A stretch of 64,000 nucleotides of DNA from Pseudeuparius sepicola (Eukaryota; Arthropoda; Insecta; Coleoptera; Anthribidae), in the NCBI GenBank assembly GCA_963920635.1, contig OY987303.1, forward strand, positions 49,909,223-49,973,222, read 5' to 3'. How positions within the stretch are numbered: position 1 is the stretch's first letter; the number at the start of each line of letters is the position of its first letter. The translations under genes and the position numbers were made by a program. Below are positions 10,279 through 22,070 of this stretch, in pieces. The notes beneath the pieces are model-generated. The model did no database searches and had not been told where the DNA came from. It saw only the letters and a list, made by a program, of their open reading frames with translations.

Positions 10279-13200
10279 TCAATCTTGGCGCAATCGCCTT
10301 AAAATACTGTCCAACTTTTTGTCTATCAACTCTTCTATTTTCTTCATAATGTCATCCTCTTGCTTCCCTTTGAAAGCTTCCCTCCTTTCGTGAATTATAT
10401 TGTTTGTTCTTTTTATCGTTTCCCTGTCTAAGTATGTGTAACAGCAACCTTTCACACACCTCTTACTTCCCCACAAGGACTTTATTTTACATTTCGGCAT
10501 TTCGACTTGCCCACACTTATTCGGATACACTACCAATTTGTAATCTAGGTAGTGCGGAAACAGACAGGCTCTTTCTGCCAGCGGTCTTGTCACTACAAAG
10601 TTCAAATCATTTGTCGGAATACAGCAGCAAATACGATTCACCCAGTTGAGGAAGTTCGTTGGTAAAATGTTACCCAAAAGCATGGATTCGACGTATCTGA
10701 CGTGCTGTGCCCTAGCGATATGCCCTACGAGTTCTGCGTCATTTTTTATCATCTGTGTGTCGCTTACTGCCAAGCCATTCAGTAAATTCAACAGAATTAT
10801 CGCAATCATGAAAATGAATAATGAAAATATTAGTTTGGAGGTTATCGGAAACGTCTGGAAATTGATAGAACTTGCATCGAACTCCCCAGTCAGCATTACA
10901 ATAGTTTTGAAGACAGATTTGCCCGGATCGTTGAAAAAATCTTCCTCTCCATCGTTAGAAGTGCTATTGCTTTTATCGTGACTTACATCTGTGAATAATA
11001 TGTAAAAACTCAAAGCAAACGCGACGATTAACACGGAATACCACATAAGAAACTTAAAAAAATTAAATGACACAGTTCGCAGCATAACAACATTCGTTGA
11101 AAGCTTTGGGTGCTGTCCAAGCATCAAAACTAACTCAAATGCGGCAAGAAGTATCGCAATTGAAGCCAGTTGTTTTTTCGCATCGATCGAAGGTTCGGAT
11201 TTAAACAAAATGGCACCTGTCGTAAAAATCAGAATAATTTCTATGTAGTTTTCGAAATTTTTAAAGTATTTTGATGGCGAGACAGCTATCTGAAACACTT
11301 CGCGCATAACAAGGAACAAAAATGTTATCAGGAAAAGTAGCCAACACACCCCTGATAAGACACTTTGAAATTTTGACCGGTCCTCACTAAAATTAGCGTA
11401 ATGGCTGAAAATGTACCCGACCAGGGAGGAAAAAAATATGATATAAAACGTCAGATTCCAATAAAACAACCATCGGATTCTGTGCCACTTCATGAAAAGA
11501 AAACTCACGACAACCGGGTGTTTAAGCAAATGTTTAAGCTCAGGCGCTCTACTCATGTACTCTATAACCTCGGCTTCGGCGACCAAATCCGCGTGGGAGC
11601 CCGTGCCACCTTCTATGTCACTTTCAGGTTCTGTACACGGCGGGATCAAAGTGCGATAATTGAAAGTTACCGTAAACTCTTCTTTGTCCATCATCTTACT
11701 TTTCACGTCAAACGTCACGCAATCGTCCAAGTGTTTCTCTAATATTTTCGGCTCAATGTCCTGTATCGGCATGTGCCCAAAACGATTCTTGGCACCTAAC
11801 GAAGCTCCGAGATTCAACAAGTCTTCTATGTTACTCTGATCGCCGTAACGGATGGCAAAATGAAGAGGGGTGTTTTTCAGACTGTCACTTACATTTACGT
11901 CGTAAGTGGAAGCGTTGTCTTTGAGTTTTTTAATGAGCCTTTCGTAGCATTGCTCGTAGTCGACTCCTGGGTACTTTTCATTGTCGATTTTTTTCAAAAC
12001 TTCTGTTAAAACAGTGGGAGGTAATTCGATTTTGGGGTGCTCAACTAGAGCTTGCAATATCTCATATGAGCCACATCCTGCAGCAATTTCAATAGGGTAT
12101 TTTTGGTTATTCGTGGTTTTTTTGTTGGGATCCGCGCCCTTCTCTATTAGGTATTTGACAACGTTCGTTAAGCCATTTTTACAACTTTCTTGTAGGAGTG
12201 TCGATTCAGTGTTGTCTGAATTGACCAACGAATAGATGTCTTCTTCATTTTGAGGCTCAAACGCTATGAAGCCATCTTCGTTATTTGTTTTTATGTATTT
12301 AAAAAGAACGTCTTTGTCGCTGAACGTATGGTCAATTTTATCTGGCAATATACCTTCATATAAGCTTTCTTTGACTATAATATCCCTAGCCGACTGATTG
12401 CGAAGGTGGTGTGTGTCCAGATCTACTGGAATGACACTTTCTTCTATAATAACCTTCACTACATCCTTCAGATTTTTCTTGGCAGCCCATAAAATGGGGG
12501 TGATATCTTTGCGATCGGATTGGTTTATATTTATACCTCTATCGATGAGAAGCTTCGCACATTCCGTTAGCTCTTCGACCATATCGGTACGTCCGTGTCG
12601 AACTAAGATGTGTAGAGCATTGTTGCCATTGGCCAACGCATTGATTTCTCTGAATGGCTTTGGGTAGTCCAGGATAACCTATAAAGAAACAGTAAAGTTG
12701 AGGTATAGGGTGAGTATGAAATAAAATTATCCATTTAAGCGTTGACTGACGTATTAATAAGACTTCTCACGGCTATAGTTACATGTCCTGGAAAGTAGAT
12801 GGCGCCTCTTATGGTCAACAATGTATTTTGCATTGTATTTTGTCTTCGGGAAGCGCATGATGAGCCAGAGAACTGTCAAACATGACAGCCATGAGCAGTC
12901 TTTATTAATACGTCAGTCAACGATTTAAGGGTGTGAATGTTGAGTGAGGAATACAAACAGGTGCAATGTCTGTCAAATTTCAATACAACAATCTATGGAG
13001 CTAGTTCTAGAACAATGAAAAGTAAGATTGTTGTTAGACCAACAATGATTGTTGATTATAGAGGTTGCGCCTCTTATTACATTCTTTCACTTAATGGCGA
13101 AAACATTTTGAACACTTTTTCTTCAATTTTAAATATAAGAATTTCAGAAACTACTGCGGCAAGTACCGACAAATTCTCGCCAAGTAAGGTGCAGTGGAGC

Positions 13201-15825
13201 ACTTTATTGTTTTATCGGCCTTTGGAACTAGATATTACCACAGAGAAGACAGAATACAGGGAGCTCATCTTGTCGAATGGATCCCAAGTTTTACCTGATT
13301 TCTCACATTCCCCATTTATTGTTTAGATCGAGATTTAGATATAAACTATGTAGCACTGCATTCTTCATTTATAGTCCCTGCAATAAGCTAATTCCTGTTT
13401 AATGTGAAACATGATTGTGAAAGTGCTGTGCAATATGTACTAAATGAATGGAAAATGGCCACAGATGAAAATAAAATTGTAGGTATTGTTTACTTGGATT
13501 TAAAAAGAGCATTTGACACTGTTGATTGGTCTAAATTATTAAAGAAATTAGAAAAATATGGTTTAGGCAGAGTAGGTCTTAATTGGTTTCGAAATTATTT
13601 ATATGATAGAAAACAAATATAGTAAAGTGTCTAAATTTCAAGTCAAATGAATCATATGTAGAAATTGGTGTATCACAAGGGAGTGTACTAGGTCCCTTAT
13701 TATTTGTTTTATTTTTAAATGACGGTATATATTTTTCAAAATTGTAAATATCATTTTTTTGCAGATGGCACACTTATTTATTTTTATAGTGAAAATTTAC
13801 AGAAATTTAGAGTTAAAGTTAAATTAGTAAGTGTATATAATTGGATGTGTGTTAATAAATTACAAATCAATATAGCAAAAACAAAATGTATGATAGTAGG
13901 TTCACCAAAACTTTGTAAATTATTTGTAGAAGAAAAACTAATTATTTTTATTAATTGTGTCATTGAAAGAGTGAATGAATATAAATATTTGGGTGTAATC
14001 ATAAGTTCAGATTTAAAATTTAAGGAGCATGTAAATTATATAGGTATGTAAGAAGATTTTAAGGAAAATTGCTGTGCTCGGTAGAGTGAGTGACAATTAT
14101 GTATATTTGGAAGAATAACTGTCTATAATACTATAGTCAAATTATTTTAAGAAGTCCTTACTGGGACTGTCAATTGGTAATTTCGATATCCTAAGTTGGC
14201 ATCAATGCAGCAAAAAATGCAACTAGGTCATAAGTTCAAGTCAGTAACGAGCCCATTTTCACAATGAATAACTACTAATAACACGAAAAGTAACAAGAAC
14301 AACACAGATAACGGTAAAACTCACGAAACGTACAAAACCCGCGAATATTTTCACTGCCGAATGTTTTAACCAGTTTGAACGATCTGGAAAACCTTCACTG
14401 TCACTTTGACACACCGAAGCTAAATTTGCCTGAGTCCGTACATAGACGCTGACAAAAGCAGCTGATATAGCAAAATACCAAAATGAAAAGTGTTTCCATG
14501 ACGTTTGAAATTATTATTCAAATGAGTTGTAATCATAGTTATTTTTATTTATAGTGGTATAATCTTGATAGCAATAGGGTTTATATTTTATTATGTTTTT
14601 TTTTTCGTATCACTTGGGTAACTTTTCACATCATAAATCAATGAGTGACGTCATTAACTGGTTGAGACACATATACCAATGTTATACCCATCGTTAACAG
14701 AAAATTCTTAGGGATTTTGTGGAGAATGTCATCTGACAAAATCGGGACTTCTTACAGTAATCGGGTATATTATACATCCTCATTTTACTTTTTATAGCTC
14801 AGTTCTATATATGACTTCACAAAATGATAAGCACCGATTACAAGTATTACAGAACAGAGCTATGAGAGTAATTTTAAAATGTAATAGGTTTACTAGTATT
14901 ATAGACATGAGGTTGGATGAATTTTAAAAATTATTTAAAGTTTAGGAGCTTAATATTTATCCACAAAATTAATTTAAATGTATGTCCACATTATTATAAA
15001 AACTACATGACAAAATTTGAGGATGTTCATAACTATGGCACAAGAAAAAAGAGAACTTTATGTTAGATCACAAGAATTTTAAATTGTCCCAAAATTCGAT
15101 TTTTTTCAAGGGTTTATTGGAGTATAATAAAATTAGAAGTGAAATAAGGAACATAAAATATATAAATAAGTTTAAGATAAGCTTAAAAAATGTTATTTTG
15201 TCAAAAATCAAAAATTTAAATTCTTTATAATAATTTTATGTATATTGAATAGCATTAGCTAAATAAATTTGATTATTATTATTATTATCATATGTAACAA
15301 GATGAGCTCTCTGTATTATATCTTCTGTTTAATATTACTTAGTAAATAAACACTTTTGCCCTCTACTTGAGCACTAGCATCTCAATTTTTTAGACGATAA
15401 CTTCAGTTCATACCTCCAGCGATAGGTGTTGGCGGTGAGTTTCAGAGAATGCTTTTTGACAAATGGTGGCTCTCCCCCGATTTTACCTGCAAAATCTCAC
15501 TATTGGTCCTCTGGCACGCGAAATGCAGTGCCTGCCACCCGTCATCTGCGTTGCTACAGTACGATCGGTCCGCCCCGTTCTCCAGCAGAGTTTTGACAGT
15601 TTCCACGCCCACCGCGTCTTCGCAGACGGCTATCAGCAGTATCGGTTTGTTGTATTCGGGCGTGTAGACGTGGCGCACCAGATCGGGATCCTGCTGTAAG
15701 GTCCTTTTGATGGTGGCGATGTCGTTTTTCAGCACGGCCGCCAGCAGGACTGTTTCGGGTGGGGGGCACACGCTGTCTGCCCTTGCGAGGGTCGGCGACC
15801 TGCCGTCCAGCCTTTGGTAGGACAT
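10279..15825 (-). CDS. pain: painless-type TRPA cation channel, complete, two coding exons
   Basis: Plasma-membrane TRPA channel; Drosophila painless senses noxious heat and mechanical stimuli. Exons: 15825-15487 (113 codons, donor CAG|GTAAAA) and 12678-10279 (799 codons plus stop, acceptor TTATAG|GTT), joined in phase 0. The 912 aa product is almost exactly the length of Drosophila painless (913). Ankyrin-type repeats occupy about residues 20-420. Membrane segments lie near 515-537, 554-573, 588-605, 614-635, 655-676 and 728-751, with the pore motif KTIVMLTGEFDA at about 704-715 and LLNGLAVSDTQ after S6. SFLFMKWHRI before S1 is also painless-like. The C-terminus is Cys-rich, then basic and helical. 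The 2.8 kb intron contains a MITE and a LINE. An acceptor-like site directly before the ATG suggests a 5' UTR intron. The frame is intact. Confidence 0.96.
12740..12922. mobile_element. MITE, CGTTGACTGACG family, copy 1 (painless intron)
   Basis: 183 bp with about 34 bp inverted ends, CGTTGACTGACGTATTAATA and its mirror. It is flanked by a 7-bp direct repeat ATTTAAG (12733-12739 and 12923-12929). Non-coding. Sister copies lie at 43933-44113 and 58769-58948, and a lone end at about 60249-60265. Confidence 0.85.
13390..15292 (+). mobile_element. 5'-truncated LINE (jockey/CR1-like), decayed
   Basis: Reverse transcriptase pieces in shifting + frames: YLDLKRAFDTVDW (from 13404), GVSQGSVLGPLLFV (about 13665) and FADGTLIYF (about 13756, where FADD is expected, so one catalytic Asp is lost). 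Then come NKLQINIAKTKCM and the usual C-terminal LQNRAMRVILKCNRFT (about 14845). It ends in an ATT repeat (15264-15290), typical of a LINE tail. Frameshifts and stops are frequent. It lies antisense in the painless intron and is itself interrupted at about 14151-14760. Confidence 0.8.
14151..14760. mobile_element. Insertion inside the LINE with short inverted ends
   Basis: AAGAAGTCC at 14151 and GGACTTCTT at about 14752 are inverted, and the flanking LINE reading resumes on the right. The interior is non-coding. I infer a small DNA transposon; the exact boundaries and target duplication are unclear. Confidence 0.45.
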
Positions 15826-15834
15826 GGTTCACCT
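15826..15834 (-). promoter_or_regulatory. 3' splice acceptor in the painless 5' UTR
   Basis: On the minus strand a pyrimidine-rich run (ATTCCACTCTCCCC) leads to CGCAG|GTGAACC and then the ATG at 15825. The coding exon therefore appears to begin 7 nt before the start codon, and the true first exon and promoter would lie upstream (higher coordinates). Confidence 0.55.
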
Positions 15835-15840
15835 GCGAAC

Positions 15841-16361
15841 ATGGGGAGAGTGGAATAAAGTATAGCTGAAAGCTATTCACATCTCCCGCCTATTACCTAC
15901 ACCCCATATAGCATTTAATATTTTTTGAATATGCAAAATAAGTTCCTAATGTGCAAAAAATATTCCCCATATTTATAAAACATTGTTACAATATTTTACG
16001 AAATATGTTCAGTAACGGCATATACCCAAGATATTTGTTAATCGCAGATACAAATATAATATGTTAGATGAGTGTACAAATGATGTATATGTTTGTTTTG
16101 AATAAGAAGGGACATTTCCACAATATCTTGTGTAACATATTCCTAACTTAGTGGTTCTAAAAATATTTACAAATTGAAGTACATTACAGGCACGTTCACC
16201 TTAGGAACGAGCGAATTTGGAATATTGCTGGAACATGCTAAATACTATATTCATACAGCAAATATCTTATGAATGTTCACAAACGGTACTTATTCCTAGT
16301 CTTGTGACGTCACAGAGATTCTAGCTTACACTATTTTTAGATAATATTTCCAAGTAACTCA
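15841..16361. other. No supported feature
   Basis: AT-rich sequence upstream of the painless coding exon. It includes several ATATTCC-type words but no coding frame. Confidence 0.3.
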
Positions 16362-16437
16362 ATGGCTCAGTTGGTTAGAGTGTCAACTTGTAAATCGATG
16401 GTCGTAGGTTCGAACCCAGAAACTGGTGTTGGCGGAT
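16362..16437 (+). repeat. tRNA-Thr-like fossil (SINE head or tRNA pseudogene)
   Basis: It contains an A-box-like TGGCTCAGTTGGTTAGAG, an anticodon-loop-like CTTGTAAA (TGT, Thr) and a perfect B box GGTTCGAACCC. The anticodon and T stems pair badly and the acceptor stem is not clean, so it is not a working tRNA. It is followed by a T-run, as in tRNA-derived SINEs. Confidence 0.5.
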
Positions 16438-17437
16438 TTTTTTTTATTTTGTAATGTACACGTGAATATTAAATGGGTATACATAGAACATACATTGAAT
16501 ATTTGTGGAACGTGCATTCAATATATTTGTGAATGTTTATAATACGTGAAATAGTACCTTCAAAAGGCGAACACCTGAATGTTGCCTGACTGTTCAGATA
16601 ATGTTTCTACAGTTTTTATGAATATTCCTACAATATGCATGTTCTCTGAAAAAATATTATCAGAATATTCCGCCAATGTGATTTTGCTATATGGCTACAT
16701 CAATCAATATCAGAGTATGGTTAAAGAAGTTGTTTATGATGCCTTTGGCCGCACAATAACACTCATGTTGCAACTAAACTACATATGGGTATCCCGGTTA
16801 TGTCTATTCAATATGACCTGCCGCAAGAAACAATCGGTTACAACAGAGCCCTCTACAAGCTGAGATTTAATGATTTATTTTGAAATTGAACTTTAAGGTT
16901 ACCTACTAAAAAAAGATAAAGAATTACCCACTAAAACGTAGTCACGTAACTTCTGCTATCTCTCAAAAACGACATTTAAAAAATAAAATAGCTAAAAATG
17001 AGTTTGTTTCATAACATTTCGAAAGTTTTACTTTAACAAGTCATTTCCTTTTAAATTTTACAAAGTGTAGCAAATTTGAACGCTATATTAAAATATTTTG
17101 TTTGTTTTAATAATTTTTAACTTTCTGAAACTTTTAAAAACTTGTAACTGCATAAAAACTATTTTATATTGCTAGTTTTATCAATTTAGTGACTTTTCAT
17201 TGATAAATATATAAATATCAAGGAGAATATGTATTTTTCGAAAGAAGATAATATTAACGCGCTTAAAAATTCTGTTGTTTGATTCAAGTATTTAGGATGT
17301 AAACTTATTTACATTAAATTTTCCAGTACTAAATTGATGCCATCATAATAATAAATTTAAATATAATCAAACTAGTTCATGTATCTAACCAAAATTCAGG
17401 ACTTTTTACGAAAAAAAATTACCTTTCATCATTATTA
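16438..17437. other. No supported feature
   Basis: AT-rich sequence. A 94-codon + frame at 16579-16863 has no recognisable family, and I treat it as chance. Confidence 0.35.
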
Positions 17438-18181
17438 TACAGTGTATCCCAATTTGATATTGGACACCTCATCTGAAATATTTGAAGGTCAAGAAAAACA
17501 AATGGCCTCTATTTTTTTATTGGTAGTCCGAAGGGAAAGTATCTCATAGGCGGTGGTATTTGGATGGGGTAATTATTTCATGGCCTGCTATGATTTTTTA
17601 AAGTAGCAAATTTTCAAGAAAAACTATTAGGGACTTTTTACGACAAAATGTTATTAAGAAAACTTGTTCAGAATGAAAAACTGAGTGGATTCGCAAAATT
17701 TCAAAAGTCTAGGCCTACTTTGATTTTTAGATTTATCTGCCACTTTTTTCATAGAAAAGTGTCCTTTCTGGAGCTTTCACGTCAAAATTTTATTTTTTCA
17801 CGATGATCAAGTTTCCATAATAATATTTCGACGTGAAAGCTCCAGAAACAACACAATTCTAAGAAAAAAATGGGAGAAAAAAGGCGAAAAAGCTAAAAAT
17901 CAAAGTAGGCCTAGATTTTTGAAATTTTGCAAGTCTACTTAGTTTTTCATTCTGAACAAGTTTTCTTAATAACATTTTGTCGTAAAAAAATCCCTAATAG
18001 GGTTTATTGAAAATTTGCTATTTTAAAAAATCGTAGCAGGCCATGAAACAATTACCCCATCCAAATACCACCGCCTAAGAGATACTCTCCCTTGGGATTA
18101 CCAATAAAAAAATAGAGACCATTTGTTTTCCTTGCCCTTCATATTTCTGAGGTGTCCAGTATCAAATTGGGACACACTGTA
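17438..18181. mobile_element. Foldback element, 744 bp
   Basis: TACAGTGTATCCCAATTTG at the left mirrors CAAATTGGGACACACTGTA at the right. The arms pair nearly end to end and include a shared block around GAACAAGTTTTCTTAATAAC. Its right end was the target of the hAT element at 18183. Confidence 0.85.
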
Positions 18182-18284
18182 TCAGTGGCGTAACTACGGA
18201 AGAGTAGGCCCCTGTTCAAAATTTCAGGGGGGCCCGCCCTGTGTTTTTTTATGTTTGAAAGTGGTGTAACAATGACAAACATTG

Positions 18285-18594
18285 TACAGGATGTCCCATT
18301 TTCGAGACTTTTGCAAATTATATTTATATTTGAAAATTCTTACCTCCTAGAAAAAACCTGTGTACGCCACTGAATTCTAGTTAGCGTAGATATAACGGAT
18401 ATAGGCGGGTGCCTGAAAATGGCAAATTTTGAAAATCACCTTGTGTTTAAAAAACTAAGGAGGCCGCATGAAAATTTTGTATACGAGCGTTTCTTTTTAT
18501 GAAAAAGTAGGTCAGTGTCCCGAAAACCGCAACTCCCTAATTCTAAAAATAACCGAGATACATCGCAAAAGTATAAAAAATGGGACACCCTGTA
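18285..18594. mobile_element. Small foldback element nested in the hAT
   Basis: The left end TACAGGATGTCCCATTTT mirrors AAAATGGGACACCCTGTA loosely over about 50 bp. It is 310 bp and non-coding. Confidence 0.6.
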
Positions 18595-18685
18595 GGCGCA
18601 TCGAGAATGATCCAACACATTGCTCACTACAAGTCGAAAAACGCCATTTTATAGGTCAAAATGTTGAATCACCATGTATGTTCTG

Positions 18686-19329
18686 TACAGGGTGAGCCAA
18701 ACTCGACGCCCCAGGCCTACTGCGGGAACACGAAAACTGAAAATAAAATTTCGAACAGGGGCTCCTAAATGGAATGGAATGAAAAACATGGAATTCTTTC
18801 TATTCACTAGCGTGGGTTTTCCGAAATCTAGCTAGCCATGAAAACAATTGCGATGTCAGAAATTATTTAAGAGTATGTTAGGTGCCTTGTGCACCATTAA
18901 ATTTTTTCGACTGAACGAATTTTTAATCTTTTGAATTGTGTTTGTTACTGACTTGTTTGCTATTATAGTTTGTTACAAAAATTGTTTTTTAATATTCCAG
19001 TTGAAAAAAATTTAACATTAACATTATCTTAAATAATTTCTGACTATCAATTGTAACATTTTGAACAATAAAAGATACAGAAAATCTTTTCCTATAAAAG
19101 TTGTTGAGAATGAAAAAGACTTTCAATATTTAGGAAAAAAATGGTTTGTTTCTGTGGAAAAATATTGATGACGTCACAGCGGTCATTTCCCCAAACAACA
19201 AAAAAGCAAATTTTCGGTAATAATTGGGTCTTATAGTATGTCCCATTTAAGAACCCCTGTTCGAATTTTTATTTCCAATTTTCGTGTTTCCGCAGTAGGC
19301 CTGGGGCGTCGATTTTGGATCATCCTGTA
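18686..19329. mobile_element. Foldback element nested in the hAT
   Basis: TACAGGGTGAGCCAAACTCG at the left mirrors the right end (ATTTTGGATCATCCTGTA). The shared arm includes GACGCCCCAGGCCTACTGCG and its complement. 644 bp, non-coding. Confidence 0.75.
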
Positions 19330-19514
19330 GGTACATTTACTCTTAAGCCATTATACATTTTTTGTACTACTGCATTTTTATTGTTGCGGCTGCATCGGAA
19401 AAACCGAAATTTATGCGCCCTGCTTGAATCTTGGTGGCGGTGGGCCCCTAGCAGCTCTGGGCCCGTGTTCACCGCACACTCTGAACACCCTGTAGTTACG
19501 CCACTGCACTGTAT

Positions 19515-22070
19515 TTTAGTCATAAAAAGTGGTGAAAGTGGAAAATAAACAACTGTTTCAAGTAAAACCTTTCGAAATCCTAACAAATAACCTAATTTTT
19601 AGCGATTTAATTTTTTAAATGTCATTTTTGACAGATAGCAAAAGTCACGTGACCACGTTTGAACCAAACACATTTCATCTTTTGTTAAAGCAAAAGGCAA
19701 AAGGTACCCAGAGTTGAATTTTAAAATAAATCACCCCCCCTATGACGCGAACTTTTCAGAGGAAAAAAATTATTTTAAATGTTATATTTAATTAGCATAA
19801 ATATTTTTATATTTTTTAGTAGTTTCCATTAATGTTGGGTACCCTGTATTTGTCACGGCCTCTAAAATTTAATCAACTTACATTATTTGGAGATAGTCAT
19901 TCCATAGTACAGCACCCAGCACTGAGTGCTAATGGCCAATAATTAATTTATTTAGTGTTATGATTTGGGAATTGCACAGATTTGATTGACGATAAATAAT
20001 CTCTTTCCAAAGAAATGTTAAATGAATTAGCATAATTATATATTATTATAGAGTATGAAGTAGGGCAATAATGATAAGTTAAATTTTGTTCCTTTTCGCT
20101 TTTTTAATATTTGTTGCTTGATTTTTAGCCCATAGTCGACAGGAAACCTACGTACTTTTTTTGTGCATTTTGTGCATAATTATTAACAGCTGGATTTATG
20201 TTTCAATCTGTTCAGAATAATGATTAAAACATGTGAATGCCTACTACATCCGTACGCTGCTAAAAAAGTTATTAACAATTTAAAATAAAAGGTAGGTAAA
20301 AATGTCCGGAATGCAATTTGTACGCAATGAAAATATCTGCAAAATATCGGCGATCGTATTGTTATAAATGCAATAATTAACTTGAAAATTTGAAATAATT
20401 TGTAAGTTGCTGTGAAAATTTGAATAATTGATCAAATGAAGGTCTTACAAAGTATACTTAAACTATTCACAATATACTCGTATATTCTTATACTAGTGGG
20501 GTTATGAATAAATATACTATAAGTACATACATAGTTTATAATAATTCGATTTTCGGTACATATAGGGCAATTTCCCCACTTTATTATTATTGTATCAAAA
20601 GTCAAAGTCCATGAATCGCTCTATCTCGGTTTCCATGGCACCAAATTTAAAGTTTTTAAATTTTCACAGCTACTTAAAAATAACTCTTAATTCTTAATGT
20701 TCATGTAAAAAAAAACAAGTTTGTTCAATTTTGCAAATTAATTATTCCATTATTTTATAACAAATCAGACCGGCGCCATTTTGTAGCTATTTTAAATACG
20801 CACAAATTATATTTAAGAAAATATAGCTAAAAATATATTGAAAACGGCTATTTCTTTATTGAATAATTATTAACTTTTTTAGCGACGCATTTATCTATGT
20901 TATTCAACACACATTATTTTGAACCGTTATTAAAATATGTACTTTTTGTCACCCGTCGAGTGGCTTAGGATTTTTCGTGGTTTTTATTGTGGCAACCGAC
21001 TTGTTTGAAAAAAAAAAAGTTAAAACGTGTGTAAGCTTATTTTATTATATTTTTTATTGATATGAATTATTATATCCAGCCAAATTTATTTTGTTTTGTT
21101 ACTATTTTCATTTTCAGCTTCAGTTGCAATCAAAGTCAAAACACATTTCGTTATGTTGAGCCCTGAGCCCAAAATAAACAAAGAAATCACTGATTTTTTT
21201 CTATTTACAAAAATCGACGTTATCATAAGGAATTCATGGAGTTTCCATAAAAGAATCCAATATTTTCCAACTGCAAAATTACAGAGCAATTTCTATGTTT
21301 GATTAATAAACAGAACGTTATCGACAGTCGTATAGTTGGTAATGTCCGTTTATGATTTATTCAGAGATATTAGACGCACGGTTATGATGGCGATGCGGAC
21401 TGGTAATCGAAAATATCTTGAATATTTTATAAGTTTTATCCGTAGCGATTTGTTGGGGTTTTAATAAAAACGAATTGCATTTAGAAGTTTAGTAAGTAGC
21501 AGGTATTTAGTATTTGCATATAATAAGCAATACTTAACCCATACACGCGTATGCAAAATACTTTGAAAAGTCGATACTATAGCAAGTCACTTTTAAGAAA
21601 ATTTACTAACATTTGACATTTTATTATACTTATAAATACGGATTTTGTCCTTATGCTTTTATTGCTTACCTTGAAGACTATTAAACTATTAAAGTTAGAA
21701 TGATATCTTAAATAGCTTGGGCTTTTAAGCGAAATAAATTTTGTAGGTTTTTCAGTACACCTGTACCTAGAATGCCATGTCAAAATAAAGTTTTTATAAA
21801 AGTTTATTTAAAAGAGTTGGCATTTTGAAGGACTAGTTTTGTTTAAAAACTAACTCGAAATAAATGACCTATATTTTGTACTTTGCCAGATATTTTTGCA
21901 AAATGTGTTGATCAAAAAATATCCAACAATATTTTCTGTAGAAAAAAAAGTAACTAGAACTAGGTACCTGCATTTGTTTGAATCTTATTAGCTTGATGTC
22001 ACTGCCTCAATTGAGAAGAGCGCGCGTGTCCCTCCAGCTTCTGTCCTTTGTACATATTACCACAGTAGAA
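19515..22070. other. Long AT-rich stretch, nothing supported
   Basis: About 2.5 kb with only short shadow frames on both strands (for example at 21086-21302). I see no family motif, inverted repeat or tandem array. Confidence 0.4.

Larger units (their letters stand above)
18183..19506. mobile_element. Non-autonomous hAT element with exact 8-bp target duplication
   Basis: The ends CAGTGGCGTAACTAC...GTAGTTACGCCACTG are inverted 15-mers of hAT type. They are flanked by CACTGTAT at 18175-18182 and 19507-19514, an exact 8-bp duplication as hAT transposases make. There is no transposase frame. Two foldback elements (18285-18594 and 18686-19329) sit inside it. Confidence 0.9.

Noticed and set aside
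10404..12667. Several + strand open frames over the painless coding exon
   Set aside because: They lie antisense to an intact 799-codon channel exon with clear TRPA motifs, so they are shadows of its codon structure.
15554..15880. An arginine-rich frame overlapping painless exon 1
   Set aside because: Same strand as painless but in another frame; it has no homology, while the painless frame joins perfectly to exon 2.
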